From assembly GCF_041360795.1 (NCBI RefSeq), contig NZ_JBFUPW010000001.1:1116001-1180000 (forward strand): a stretch of 64,000 nt of DNA, in the 5' to 3' direction. Both the position numbers and the translations under genes were made by a program. Shown in pieces: positions 56,874-64,000 of the stretch. The notes below the pieces were generated by a model, which was given only the letters and a program-made list of their open reading frames with translations, was not told the DNA's origin and ran no database searches. Numbering within the stretch: position 1 is the first letter of the stretch; the number at the start of each line of letters is the position of its first letter. Origin of the DNA: Arthrobacter_E sp041360795. Its GTDB lineage: Bacteria; Actinomycetota; Actinomycetes; Actinomycetales; Micrococcaceae.

Positions 56874-57716
56874 TCAGCCCCGGGAATCGTCCGCCATGCG
56901 GGCCAGGTGCAGGGTGAGGTAGGCGACCTCGTCGTCCGTGAGCTCCTGATCCAGCCGGAGTTCCAGCACGGACTGGAGCTTCACGGCGGTGGCGTAATCC
57001 GCCGGGTAGGCCTCCCGGATCGCGGTGAACAGCTTGTCATTCCCTTCGTTGAGCTGACGCCCGGAGTGGGCCCGCACGAAGAAGTACCGCAGGTGGGTGA
57101 TGAAGCGGGCCGCGTTCACCGAGTCGCGGTCGAAGGGTCGCCCGTAGGCGGTCTCCATGACCTCGAACAACTGGGTCAGCACGCCCGTCATGCGGTAGGT
57201 GTACGCCAGATTTCCCGTGGAGAATCCCGCGTTGACCAGGTGCAGGGCCACCGCCACGGACTCCTCCTCCGGGAGGCGAACCTCCACGGTGGCGTTGACA
57301 TGCTCCACGATCCGGCGGGCCATGCGGAACTCGTGAGGGTAGAGGTGCAGGACCTCGGAGCGCAGCGGATACTCGAGCCGGATGCCCTGCCGGACGCGCT
57401 TGATGGCGAAGCTCAGGTGATCGGCCAGGGCCACCAGGAGCGTCGATCCCACGGCGTCGCTGAACTCGGCGGACACGGCCTTGAGCGCCTGATCGGCCAG
57501 CAGCAGATGCTCGGGCGGGATCGCCGCGACCACGGCGCCGAAATTGTCCGGATCGCGGCCGTTCTCCGGCACGAAGACCCGGATCACCTTGGCCGGGTCC
57601 ACCTGCTGGCCCGGTTTGGCCTGGAACCCGAGGCCGCGGCCGGTCAGGATCGTCTCCTGCCCCGCGTCGTTGCGGGCCAGGACGACGTTGTTGTTGAAAA
57701 CGCGGAGGATCTCCAC
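56874..57716 (-). CDS. licT: BglG/LicT-family transcriptional antiterminator
   Basis: 280 residues from GTG 57716. N-terminal RNA-binding CAT domain (ILRVFNNNVVLARNDAGQETILTGRGLGFQ) and two PTS-regulated PRD domains with histidines in ADHLSFAIKR, EHVNAT, ALHLVNAG and THLRYFFVR. It binds the RAT hairpin at 61265-61297, blocking the overlapping terminator when beta-glucoside is present. Unusually for Gram-positive bgl loci it is the last gene, 120 nt after the phosphoglucosidase and behind a strong hairpin. Confidence 0.94.
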   Translation of the reverse strand: MEILRVFNNNVVLARNDAGQETILTGRGLGFQAKPGQQVDPAKVIRVFVPENGRDPDNFGAVVAAIPPEHLLLADQALKAVSAEFSDAVGSTLLVALADHLSFAIKRVRQGIRLEYPLRSEVLHLYPHEFRMARRIVEHVNATVEVRLPEEESVAVALHLVNAGFSTGNLAYTYRMTGVLTQLFEVMETAYGRPFDRDSVNAARFITHLRYFFVRAHSGRQLNEGNDKLFTAIREAYPADYATAVKLQSVLELRLDQELTDDEVAYLTLHLARMADDSRG

Positions 57717-57786
57717 GATGGGTGCTGCCTGTCTGTCGGAATCGGGCGGAACCCCCCGGGGGAGCTCCTGGGGAGAGGATACGGCT

Positions 57787-57816
57787 GTGTGGCGGGACCG
57801 GGCGGTCCCGCCACAC
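57787..57816 (-). terminator. Strong hairpin between bglA and licT
   Basis: Perfect 13-bp GC-rich stem GTGTGGCGGGACC (57787-57799) and GGTCCCGCCACAC (57804-57816) with a GGGC loop, 20 nt after the bglA stop. No T-run follows on the minus strand, so it may attenuate rather than end transcription into licT. Confidence 0.6.
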
Positions 57817-57835
57817 GGCAGGGATGCGGAAGAGG

Positions 57836-59269
57836 TCAGACGAGGTTGGCGCCGTTGGCGGCGATCATGTCCCGGTACCAGCCGAAAGACTTCTTCCGGT
57901 GGCGCTCCAGGGTGCCCGAGCCGTCGTCGTTCCGGTCCACGTAGATGAAGCCGTAGCGCTTGCTCAGCTGCGCTGTGGAGGCGCTGACGATGTCGATGCA
58001 GCCCCACGTGGTGTAGCCGAGCACCTGCGCGCCGTCGGCGATGGCCTCGCGCACCTGCACGAGGTGGTCGTTCAGGTAGCGGATCCGGTAGTCGTCCTCC
58101 ACGGTCTTCACGCCGTCCACCTCGACCAGCTGATCCTTGGCGCCCAGGCCGTTCTCCACGATGAAGAGCGGCTTCTGCCAGCGTTCCCAGTAGTCGTTCA
58201 GCACCACGCGCAGGCCCTGCGGGTCGATCTGCCAGCCCCATTCGGAGGCCTCGAGGGTCGGGTTGGGCACACCGCCCATGATGTTCCCGGGCCCCTGGAC
58301 CTGGTGGTCCGGATCGGCGGTCTCACAGATGCTCATGTAGTAGCTGAAGGAGACGAAGTCGACCGTGTTCCGCAGGTCCTCTCGGTCCTGGTCTGTGATG
58401 TCCAGTTCGATGCCGTTGTCCCGGAAGAAGCGTAGGAGGTAGCCCGGGTACTCACCGCGGCAGTGGATGTCGCCGAACGCGTAGCTGGCGTGGGCGGTGT
58501 CCATCGCCTTCACGACGTCGGCCGGCGCGGGCGTGAGCGGGTACACCGGCAGCGCGAGGATCATGCAGCCGATCCTGGCCTCCGGCATGATCTCGCGGGC
58601 CAGGCGCGTCACCCGGGCGGACGCCACGAGCTCGTGGTGGATGGCCTGGTAGAGGTCGGAGTCCGTCAGGTCCTCGCGCGGTGTCGGGATGCCGCCGGAC
58701 ATGAACGGCTCGTGGATGACCGAGTTGATCTCGTTGAACGTGAGCCAGTACTTCACGCGGGAGCCGAAGCGCTCGAACAGCACCCGGCAGTACCGCTCGT
58801 AGAACCCGATCAGCTCCCGGTTGGTCCAGCCGCCGTACTGCCGGGCGAGGTGCAGCGGGGTCTCGTAGTGGCTGATGGTCACGAGGGGCTCGATGCCGTG
58901 CTTCTCCAGCTCGTCCAGGACACGGCCGTAGTACGCGAGGCCCTCCTCATTCGGCTCGGCCTCGTCGCCGCGCGGGAAGATGCGGCTCCACGCGATGGAG
59001 AAGCGGTAGACCTTGAACCCCATCTCGGCGAAGAGCGCGATGTCCTCCGCATACCGGTGATACGAATCCACGGCGACCTGCTTCAGGTTGTCCGGCGTGG
59101 GGCCCTCGGTCGGGGGCGTGGTGATGCCGTGCGGCATGACGTCCTGGATGGACAGGCCCTTGCCGCCTTCGGCGTAGGCGCCCTCCACCTGGTTCGCGGC
59201 GGTCGCGCCGCCCCAGAGGAAGCCTTCCGGGAAGGGGCCGGTCGCGGGCCGGGTCACGGTGTTGCTCAT
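57836..59269 (-). CDS. bglA: 6-phospho-beta-glucosidase (GH1)
   Basis: 477 residues, GH1 barrel. Opening FPEGFLWGGATAANQVEGAY, acid/base Glu180 (YWLTFNEINS) and nucleophile Glu372 (LFIVENGLG). It cleaves the phosphorylated beta-glucosides delivered by the PTS transporter to glucose 6-phosphate and an aglycone or glucose. 31 nt after the PTS gene, same strand. Confidence 0.94.
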   Translation of the reverse strand: MSNTVTRPATGPFPEGFLWGGATAANQVEGAYAEGGKGLSIQDVMPHGITTPPTEGPTPDNLKQVAVDSYHRYAEDIALFAEMGFKVYRFSIAWSRIFPRGDEAEPNEEGLAYYGRVLDELEKHGIEPLVTISHYETPLHLARQYGGWTNRELIGFYERYCRVLFERFGSRVKYWLTFNEINSVIHEPFMSGGIPTPREDLTDSDLYQAIHHELVASARVTRLAREIMPEARIGCMILALPVYPLTPAPADVVKAMDTAHASYAFGDIHCRGEYPGYLLRFFRDNGIELDITDQDREDLRNTVDFVSFSYYMSICETADPDHQVQGPGNIMGGVPNPTLEASEWGWQIDPQGLRVVLNDYWERWQKPLFIVENGLGAKDQLVEVDGVKTVEDDYRIRYLNDHLVQVREAIADGAQVLGYTTWGCIDIVSASTAQLSKRYGFIYVDRNDDGSGTLERHRKKSFGWYRDMIAANGANLV

Positions 59270-59300
59270 GCTGGTGCTCCTTGTTCTCTTCGGGACCGGA

Positions 59301-61178
59301 TCAGAGTTCGACGTCGAGCGCCGGCACCCCGTGCGTCAGGCGGCCCTGGGCGAGGGGCACGACGGCGGTGAGGTCCTTGGTGTTGGTGACCACCATGAGG
59401 GTGGTGGTGTCGTAGCCGGCCTCCAGGACCTTGGCGCGGTCGACGATGGCGAGCAGAGCGCCGGCCTCGACGTGGTCACCGCGCGACACGGCGGAGACGA
59501 ATCCCTCGCCCTTCATCTGCACGGTGTCGATGCCGATGTGCACCAGCACCTCGACGCCGTCGTCCGACTTGATGCCGTAGGCGTGGCCGGTCTTCATGAC
59601 GGCCTGGACGGTGCCGGAGACGGGGGAGTAGACCCGGTCCTCTTCGGGAACGATGCCGAGGCCCGCGCCCATCGCGCCCGAGGCGAAGACCTTGTCCGGG
59701 ACGTCGGCCAAGGCGACGACCGCCCCGGTGACGGGGGCCAGGACGGTGATGTTCCCGACGGCTGCCACTGCGGAGCCGGACTGTTCCTGCACGGCCGTGG
59801 CCGCGGCGTCGTCGTCCGCCTGCTCACGGGGGCCGAAGAAGAAGGTGAGGAGGAAGGCGATGAGGACCGCGGCCAGGACGCCCAGCATGAGGACGGCGAA
59901 GCTGCCGACCTGGGAGAAGGCGGGAAGGGAGAGCAGCGACGGGAACACGAACGCCGTGGCCGCGCTGCCGCCCATGCCCGCGATCGCACCGCCGACGGCG
60001 CCGCCCGCGATGCCGAAGTAGAACGGCTTCTTCAGGGGAAGGTTGACGCCGTAGATGCCCGGCTCGGTCACACCGGCCAGGAATCCGGACAGGGCGGCGG
60101 GCGCGGCCACGGCCCGGCGCTTGGCGCTCCGGCTGCGGAGGGCGACGGCGAGCATCGAACCGGCCTGGGCGAGCACGGCCGGGACCACGGGGCCGAACAT
60201 GATCGAGTAGTGCAGGGTCGCGAGATCGGTGGCCATGAGCGGGACGAAGCCCCAGTGCAGGCCGAAGAGGACGAAGACCTGCCAGAGGCCGCCCATGATG
60301 GCGCCCGCCAGCCACGGGGCGAAGCCGAAGATCGCCGAGACGCCGTTCGAGATGCCGGCGGAGACGAAGGTGGTGACCGGGCCGACCGTCATGAGGGTCA
60401 GCGGGACCATGATCGCGATGCTGAGGAGCGGGACCAGGAAATTGCGGACGGCCGAGGGGAGGATCCTCGCGAGGAAGCGCTCGAGGTAGCCGAGCGGCCA
60501 GACCGCCACGATGATCGGGATGACTGAGCTGGTGTAGTTCATCATCACGACGGGGATCCCGGCGAACGCTACGGGCTTGCCGTCGGCCGCGAGGGCCACG
60601 ATGGTCGGGTAGACGAGGGCGCCGGCGATCGCCATGGCCGTGAACTGGTTCGCCTTGAAACGGCGGGCCGCGGTGACAGCGAGGAAGACCGGCAGGAAGT
60701 AGAAGAGCGCATCGGCGGCCGCGGCCAGGATGATGTAGCTCTGGTCGGTAGCCTTGATCCAGCCGAACGTGGTGGCCATGGTGAGGAAGGCCTTGAAGAG
60801 GCCCGACCCTGCCAGGGGCCACAGCATCGGGGTGAAGATCCCGGAGACCATGTCGATGAAGCGGTTGAACAGATTGCCCTGGGAGGGAGCGTCGCCCCCG
60901 GCGGCGCCCGCGTCCTCGGAGCCGAAGCGCGTGATCCGGCTCAGCTCCGCGTACACGGTGGGGACGTCGTTGCCGATGACCACCTGGTACTGGCCACCCG
61001 CCTTCATCACGGTGATGACGCCGGGGAGCTTCTCGACGGCGGCGGTGTCCGCCTTCCCCTCGTCCTTGAGGCGCAGGCGCAGCCGGGTGGCGCAGTGCAC
61101 GGCGCTGGACACGTTGTCCTCCCCGCCGACCTCCCGCAGGATGTCGGCGGCCAGCGACCGGTAATCGACCGATGCCAT
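59301..61178 (-). CDS. bglF: PTS beta-glucoside transporter EIIBCA
   Basis: 625 residues with fused domains in order B-C-A. EIIB has the phospho-Cys29 in SSAVHCATRLRLRL; EIIC has about ten spans with the GAIMGGLWQVFVLFGLHWGFVP region; EIIA carries the active His in VLVHIGIDTVQMKG. Imports and phosphorylates aryl- or beta-glucosides. ATG 61178 has GAAAGGA 6 nt upstream. Expression is governed by the RAT/terminator in its leader. Confidence 0.95.
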   Translation of the reverse strand: MASVDYRSLAADILREVGGEDNVSSAVHCATRLRLRLKDEGKADTAAVEKLPGVITVMKAGGQYQVVIGNDVPTVYAELSRITRFGSEDAGAAGGDAPSQGNLFNRFIDMVSGIFTPMLWPLAGSGLFKAFLTMATTFGWIKATDQSYIILAAAADALFYFLPVFLAVTAARRFKANQFTAMAIAGALVYPTIVALAADGKPVAFAGIPVVMMNYTSSVIPIIVAVWPLGYLERFLARILPSAVRNFLVPLLSIAIMVPLTLMTVGPVTTFVSAGISNGVSAIFGFAPWLAGAIMGGLWQVFVLFGLHWGFVPLMATDLATLHYSIMFGPVVPAVLAQAGSMLAVALRSRSAKRRAVAAPAALSGFLAGVTEPGIYGVNLPLKKPFYFGIAGGAVGGAIAGMGGSAATAFVFPSLLSLPAFSQVGSFAVLMLGVLAAVLIAFLLTFFFGPREQADDDAAATAVQEQSGSAVAAVGNITVLAPVTGAVVALADVPDKVFASGAMGAGLGIVPEEDRVYSPVSGTVQAVMKTGHAYGIKSDDGVEVLVHIGIDTVQMKGEGFVSAVSRGDHVEAGALLAIVDRAKVLEAGYDTTTLMVVTNTKDLTAVVPLAQGRLTHGVPALDVEL

Positions 61179-61220
61179 GGTGGGTCCTTTCTTCCTGTGT
61201 TCCGTGCCCGCACTGGCCCG

Positions 61221-61270
61221 GAAACGACAAAAGACCTAGGACCCACCCGCAGGGGTGTTTCCTAGGTCTT
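61221..61270 (-). terminator. Conditional terminator in the bgl leader
   Basis: On the minus strand AAGACCTAGGA (61270-61260) pairs perfectly with TCCTAGGTCTT (61241-61231), followed by TTTGTCGTTTC (61230-61220 region). Its left arm shares 6 nt (61265-61270) with the RAT element, so the two structures exclude each other. Confidence 0.9.
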
Positions 61271-61297
61271 GCCCCGGTTCATCCCGGGTGACAATCC
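61265..61297 (-). promoter_or_regulatory. RAT (ribonucleic antiterminator) for LicT
   Basis: Starting GGATTGTCACCCGGGA and ending GGGGCAAGACC on the minus strand, with the GGATTGT and GCAAGACC ends conserved in LicT/SacY targets. It folds as an imperfect hairpin; LicT binding would stabilise it and prevent the overlapping terminator. Located about 90 nt upstream of the PTS start. Confidence 0.92.
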
Positions 61298-61522
61298 TTC
61301 GTGGCCTCAGAGGACCACAAAAGTTGAAGATACACGTGATCTGATTCACAGGCAAGTGGTGCGAGACGGCTTCGCGGCCGCTTCCGCGAAATGTCGCCGA
61401 AACGCGGATTTACGCTGCCGACACACGTCGATACCTCGCCGAAACACCGGCGTCATCCCGGGGGCATCGTGGCTCCGTAGCGTGCTGAGCAGGAACCTCA
61501 TCCGATCACCAGGAGGCAGCTC

Positions 61523-63217
61523 TTGACGCAGGACACCCTCACCACACCTCAGACCCCACCGGCTCAGCACGCGTCCTCGCAGGACGCCGCCGCCCAGGCG
61601 GCGACCCGCGAGAGCCTGGAGGACTACACCCTCCGCTTCGCGCCGCGCTCGTACCGGAAGTGGGGCGTCGGCGTCGTCGCGACCAGCGCGCTGGGCGGCA
61701 TCGCGTACCTGGCCGACTTCGCCATCGGCGCCAATATCGGCATGGCCTACGGCACGGTCAACGCGCTGCTCGGCATCGCGATCGCGGCCGTCATCATCTT
61801 CGTGACCGGCTTCCCGCTGGCCTACTACGCGGCCCGCTACAACATCGACCTGGACCTCATCACCCGCGGATCCGGCTTCGGCTACTACGGTTCCATCCTG
61901 ACCAACGTCATCTTCGCCGTCTTCACCTTCATCTTCTTCGCCCTCGAAGGCTCGATCATGGCGCAGGGTCTCGAGCTGGGGCTCGGCATCCCGCGCTGGC
62001 TGGGTTATCTGATCTCCTCCGCGCTGATCATCCCGCTCGTCATCTTCGGCATGAACGCCCTGGCGAAGCTGCAGGTCTGGACCACCCCGCTGTGGCTCCT
62101 GCTCATGGTGGTGCCGCTCGTCTACCTCGTGGCGGCGCACCCGGATTCGCTCGGCGCCTTCCTCAGTTACCAGGGCACCTCGGGGCAGGGCGGGGTGGAT
62201 CTCGCCTCGGCCATGCTCGCCGCCGGTGTCTGCCTCTCGCTCATGGCGCAGATCGCCGAACAGATCGATTACCTGCGCTTCATGCCGCCCAAGACGCCGG
62301 AGAACAGCCGCTCCTGGTGGCGCGCGGTGATCCTGGCCGGCCCGGGCTGGGTGGTGTTCGGCGCCATCAAGCAGGCGGTCGGCCTGTTCATCGCGGTGTA
62401 CCTCGTCGCGCGGCTGGACCCGGCGGCGTCGGCGACGGCGAACGAGCCGGTGCACCAGTTCCTGGGCGTCTACCGGGAGATGATGCCGCCGTGGCTCGCC
62501 ATGACGCTCGCGGTGGTCCTGGTGGTCATCTCGCAGATCAAGATCAACGTGACCAACGCCTACTCCGGCTCGCTGGCCTGGACCAACTCCTTCACGCGGC
62601 TCACTCGCCGCTACCCGGGGCGGCTCGTGTTCGTGGTGGTCAACGTGGGCATCGCCCTGGTCCTGATGGAGGCGGACATGTTCTCCTTCCTCAACGCGAT
62701 CCTCGGCTTCTACGCGAACTGCGCCATGGCGTGGGTGGTCACGGTCGCCACGGACATCGGGATCAACAAGTACGTCCTGAAGATCTCCCCGAAGGTGCCG
62801 GAGTTCCGCCGTGGCATGCTCTACGCGATTAATCCGGTCGGCTTCGTCTCGATGATCCTCTCGGCGGGCCTCTCCATCGCCGTCTTCTTCGGGGCCTTCG
62901 GTCCCGCGATCCAGCCGTTCTCGCCCGTGGTCGCCGTGCTGGTCGCGTTCATCGCCACCCCGCTCATGGCGATCCTGACCCGCGGCAAGTACTACCTGCG
63001 CCGTGCCGACGACGGCGTTGACCTGCCGATGTTCGACGAGCACGGCAACCCCTCCGGGGAGACGCTGCTGTGCCACGTCACGGGGCTGGAATTCGAACGC
63101 CCGGACATGATCCGCTCCGCCGTGGACGGGCCCGAGGGCGAGATCCGCTACGTGTCCTCGCTCGCTCTCGCGACGGACCGCAGCGGCGCGCACGTCCTGC
63201 CTGCCGATCCGCGGTGA
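61523..63217 (+). CDS. NCS1-family nucleobase/cation symporter
   Basis: 564 residues with 12 spans. LRFAPRSYRKWGVGVVATSALGGIAYLADFAIGANIG opens the transporter domain; the substrate region around GSGFGYYGSILTN and EQIDYLRFMPPK is NCS1-like. An added soluble C-terminal tail of about 90 residues (TLLCHVTGLEFERPDM) is unusual for the family. TTG 61523 has AGGAGG 6 nt upstream. It directly precedes urease genes, so it may import a urea-yielding purine, allantoin or urea itself (inference). Confidence 0.88.
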   Translation: MTQDTLTTPQTPPAQHASSQDAAAQAATRESLEDYTLRFAPRSYRKWGVGVVATSALGGIAYLADFAIGANIGMAYGTVNALLGIAIAAVIIFVTGFPLAYYAARYNIDLDLITRGSGFGYYGSILTNVIFAVFTFIFFALEGSIMAQGLELGLGIPRWLGYLISSALIIPLVIFGMNALAKLQVWTTPLWLLLMVVPLVYLVAAHPDSLGAFLSYQGTSGQGGVDLASAMLAAGVCLSLMAQIAEQIDYLRFMPPKTPENSRSWWRAVILAGPGWVVFGAIKQAVGLFIAVYLVARLDPAASATANEPVHQFLGVYREMMPPWLAMTLAVVLVVISQIKINVTNAYSGSLAWTNSFTRLTRRYPGRLVFVVVNVGIALVLMEADMFSFLNAILGFYANCAMAWVVTVATDIGINKYVLKISPKVPEFRRGMLYAINPVGFVSMILSAGLSIAVFFGAFGPAIQPFSPVVAVLVAFIATPLMAILTRGKYYLRRADDGVDLPMFDEHGNPSGETLLCHVTGLEFERPDMIRSAVDGPEGEIRYVSSLALATDRSGAHVLPADPR

Positions 63218-63378
63218 GGCAGCGACGGCCGTGAGCCTGTCGGTAACAAACGGCGACACGCCACGGTTCTGTTGCCCCATGAAACAGATCCGCCGCGTGT
63301 GGTCGTACGATCAAATTCCCCCCACCCCGTGAGTGCCGGAGCCCCTGAACCGTCACTCCTGTCCGCAGGAGCCTCCCC

Positions 63379-63681
<303 letters not shown>

Positions 63682-63689
63682 GCCGAGCC

Positions 63690-64000
63690 ATGAGCATCGA
63701 GAACAGCACCGCTTCGTCCCCGTCCTTCACGCCGGGCGAGACCCTGGTGGCGGACGGCGACATCACGCTCAACGCGGGCCGTCCCGTCACGGAGATCGCC
63801 GTCACCAACACGGGCGACCGGCCGGTCCAGGTCGGATCGCATTTCCACTTCGCCGAGACCAACCGCGGGCTCGATTTCGATCGTCAGGCCGCGCACGGGC
63901 TCCGGCTCGACATCCCGGCCGGCACGGCCGTGCGCTTCGAGCCGGGCGACACCAAGACCGTGCGGCTCGTCCCGCTCGCCGGGGCGCGCGAGGTGTACGG
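63690..64000 (+). CDS. ureB: Urease subunit beta (partial, 3' end outside window)
   Basis: 103 codons to the window edge from ATG 63690. FTPGETLVADGDITLNAGRP, VTNTGDRPVQVGSHFHFAETN and LDIPAGTAVRFEPGDTKTV are diagnostic of UreB. The usual gene is about 105-125 codons, so only the last few residues are missing. ureC should follow outside the window. Confidence 0.96.
   Translation, partial: MSIENSTASSPSFTPGETLVADGDITLNAGRPVTEIAVTNTGDRPVQVGSHFHFAETNRGLDFDRQAAHGLRLDIPAGTAVRFEPGDTKTVRLVPLAGAREVY

Overview
The window is high-GC DNA from an actinobacterium, most likely Arthrobacter or a close relative in the Micrococcaceae. The pointers are the actinobacterial families (ThrE exporter, OhrR, a DtxR/IdeR-type iron box, a CgArsR-like ArsR), frequent GTG/TTG starts and 4-8 nt stop/start overlaps. 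No rRNA, CRISPR array, transposase or integrase was seen; there is one tRNA. About 57 protein genes are supported, two of them cut by the window edges.

Left core (1-2.6 kb): an NADP-dependent oxidoreductase (partial), a DUF1304 protein and Ohr face the divergent repressor OhrR across a 50-bp promoter/operator, followed by tRNA-Ala(GGC) and a terminator. Accessory block (about 2.7-15.6 kb): base composition is visibly less GC-biased at third codon positions. It begins with a TetR repressor, a divergent AvrD/AfsA-like putative signal synthase and a second TetR resembling gamma-butyrolactone receptors. A 1.2-kb stretch without a credible gene follows. Next comes a tightly coupled six-gene operon: a PduX-like GHMP (threonine/serine) kinase, a cysteine-synthase-fold PLP enzyme, two ATP-grasp ligases flanking an MFS exporter, and a GshB/RimK-like ATP-grasp. 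I read it as a pathway that phosphorylates a hydroxy-amino acid, swaps the phosphate for another group, builds a small peptide with ATP-grasp ligases and exports it, probably under diffusible-signal control. This is the best candidate for an undescribed system. A helicase-nuclease fusion (possible defence gene) closes the block.

Middle (15.6-34 kb): a LacI/beta-phosphoglucomutase/GH65 disaccharide-phosphorylase operon, a universal stress protein, a ThrE exporter, an SDR and a YCII protein. Then a divergent arsenic cluster (arsR-arsN1 facing acr3-arsC-ArsO-like), a PAP2 phosphatase with a two-component system, and an FbpABC ferric-iron transporter with an iron box.

Right (34-64 kb): an acyl/aminoacyl ligase-ketosynthase-acyl-CoA-dehydrogenase operon; assorted metabolic and membrane genes; a DM13 lipoprotein/DoxX pair beside a second two-component system. 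A ROK-controlled carbohydrate locus follows (ABC importer, Gfo/Idh/MocA dehydrogenase, secreted beta-helix protein) with two matching candidate operators. Then a bgl operon (PTS EIIBCA, 6-phospho-beta-glucosidase, LicT antiterminator) with a textbook antiterminator/terminator switch, an NCS1 permease and the start of a urease operon.
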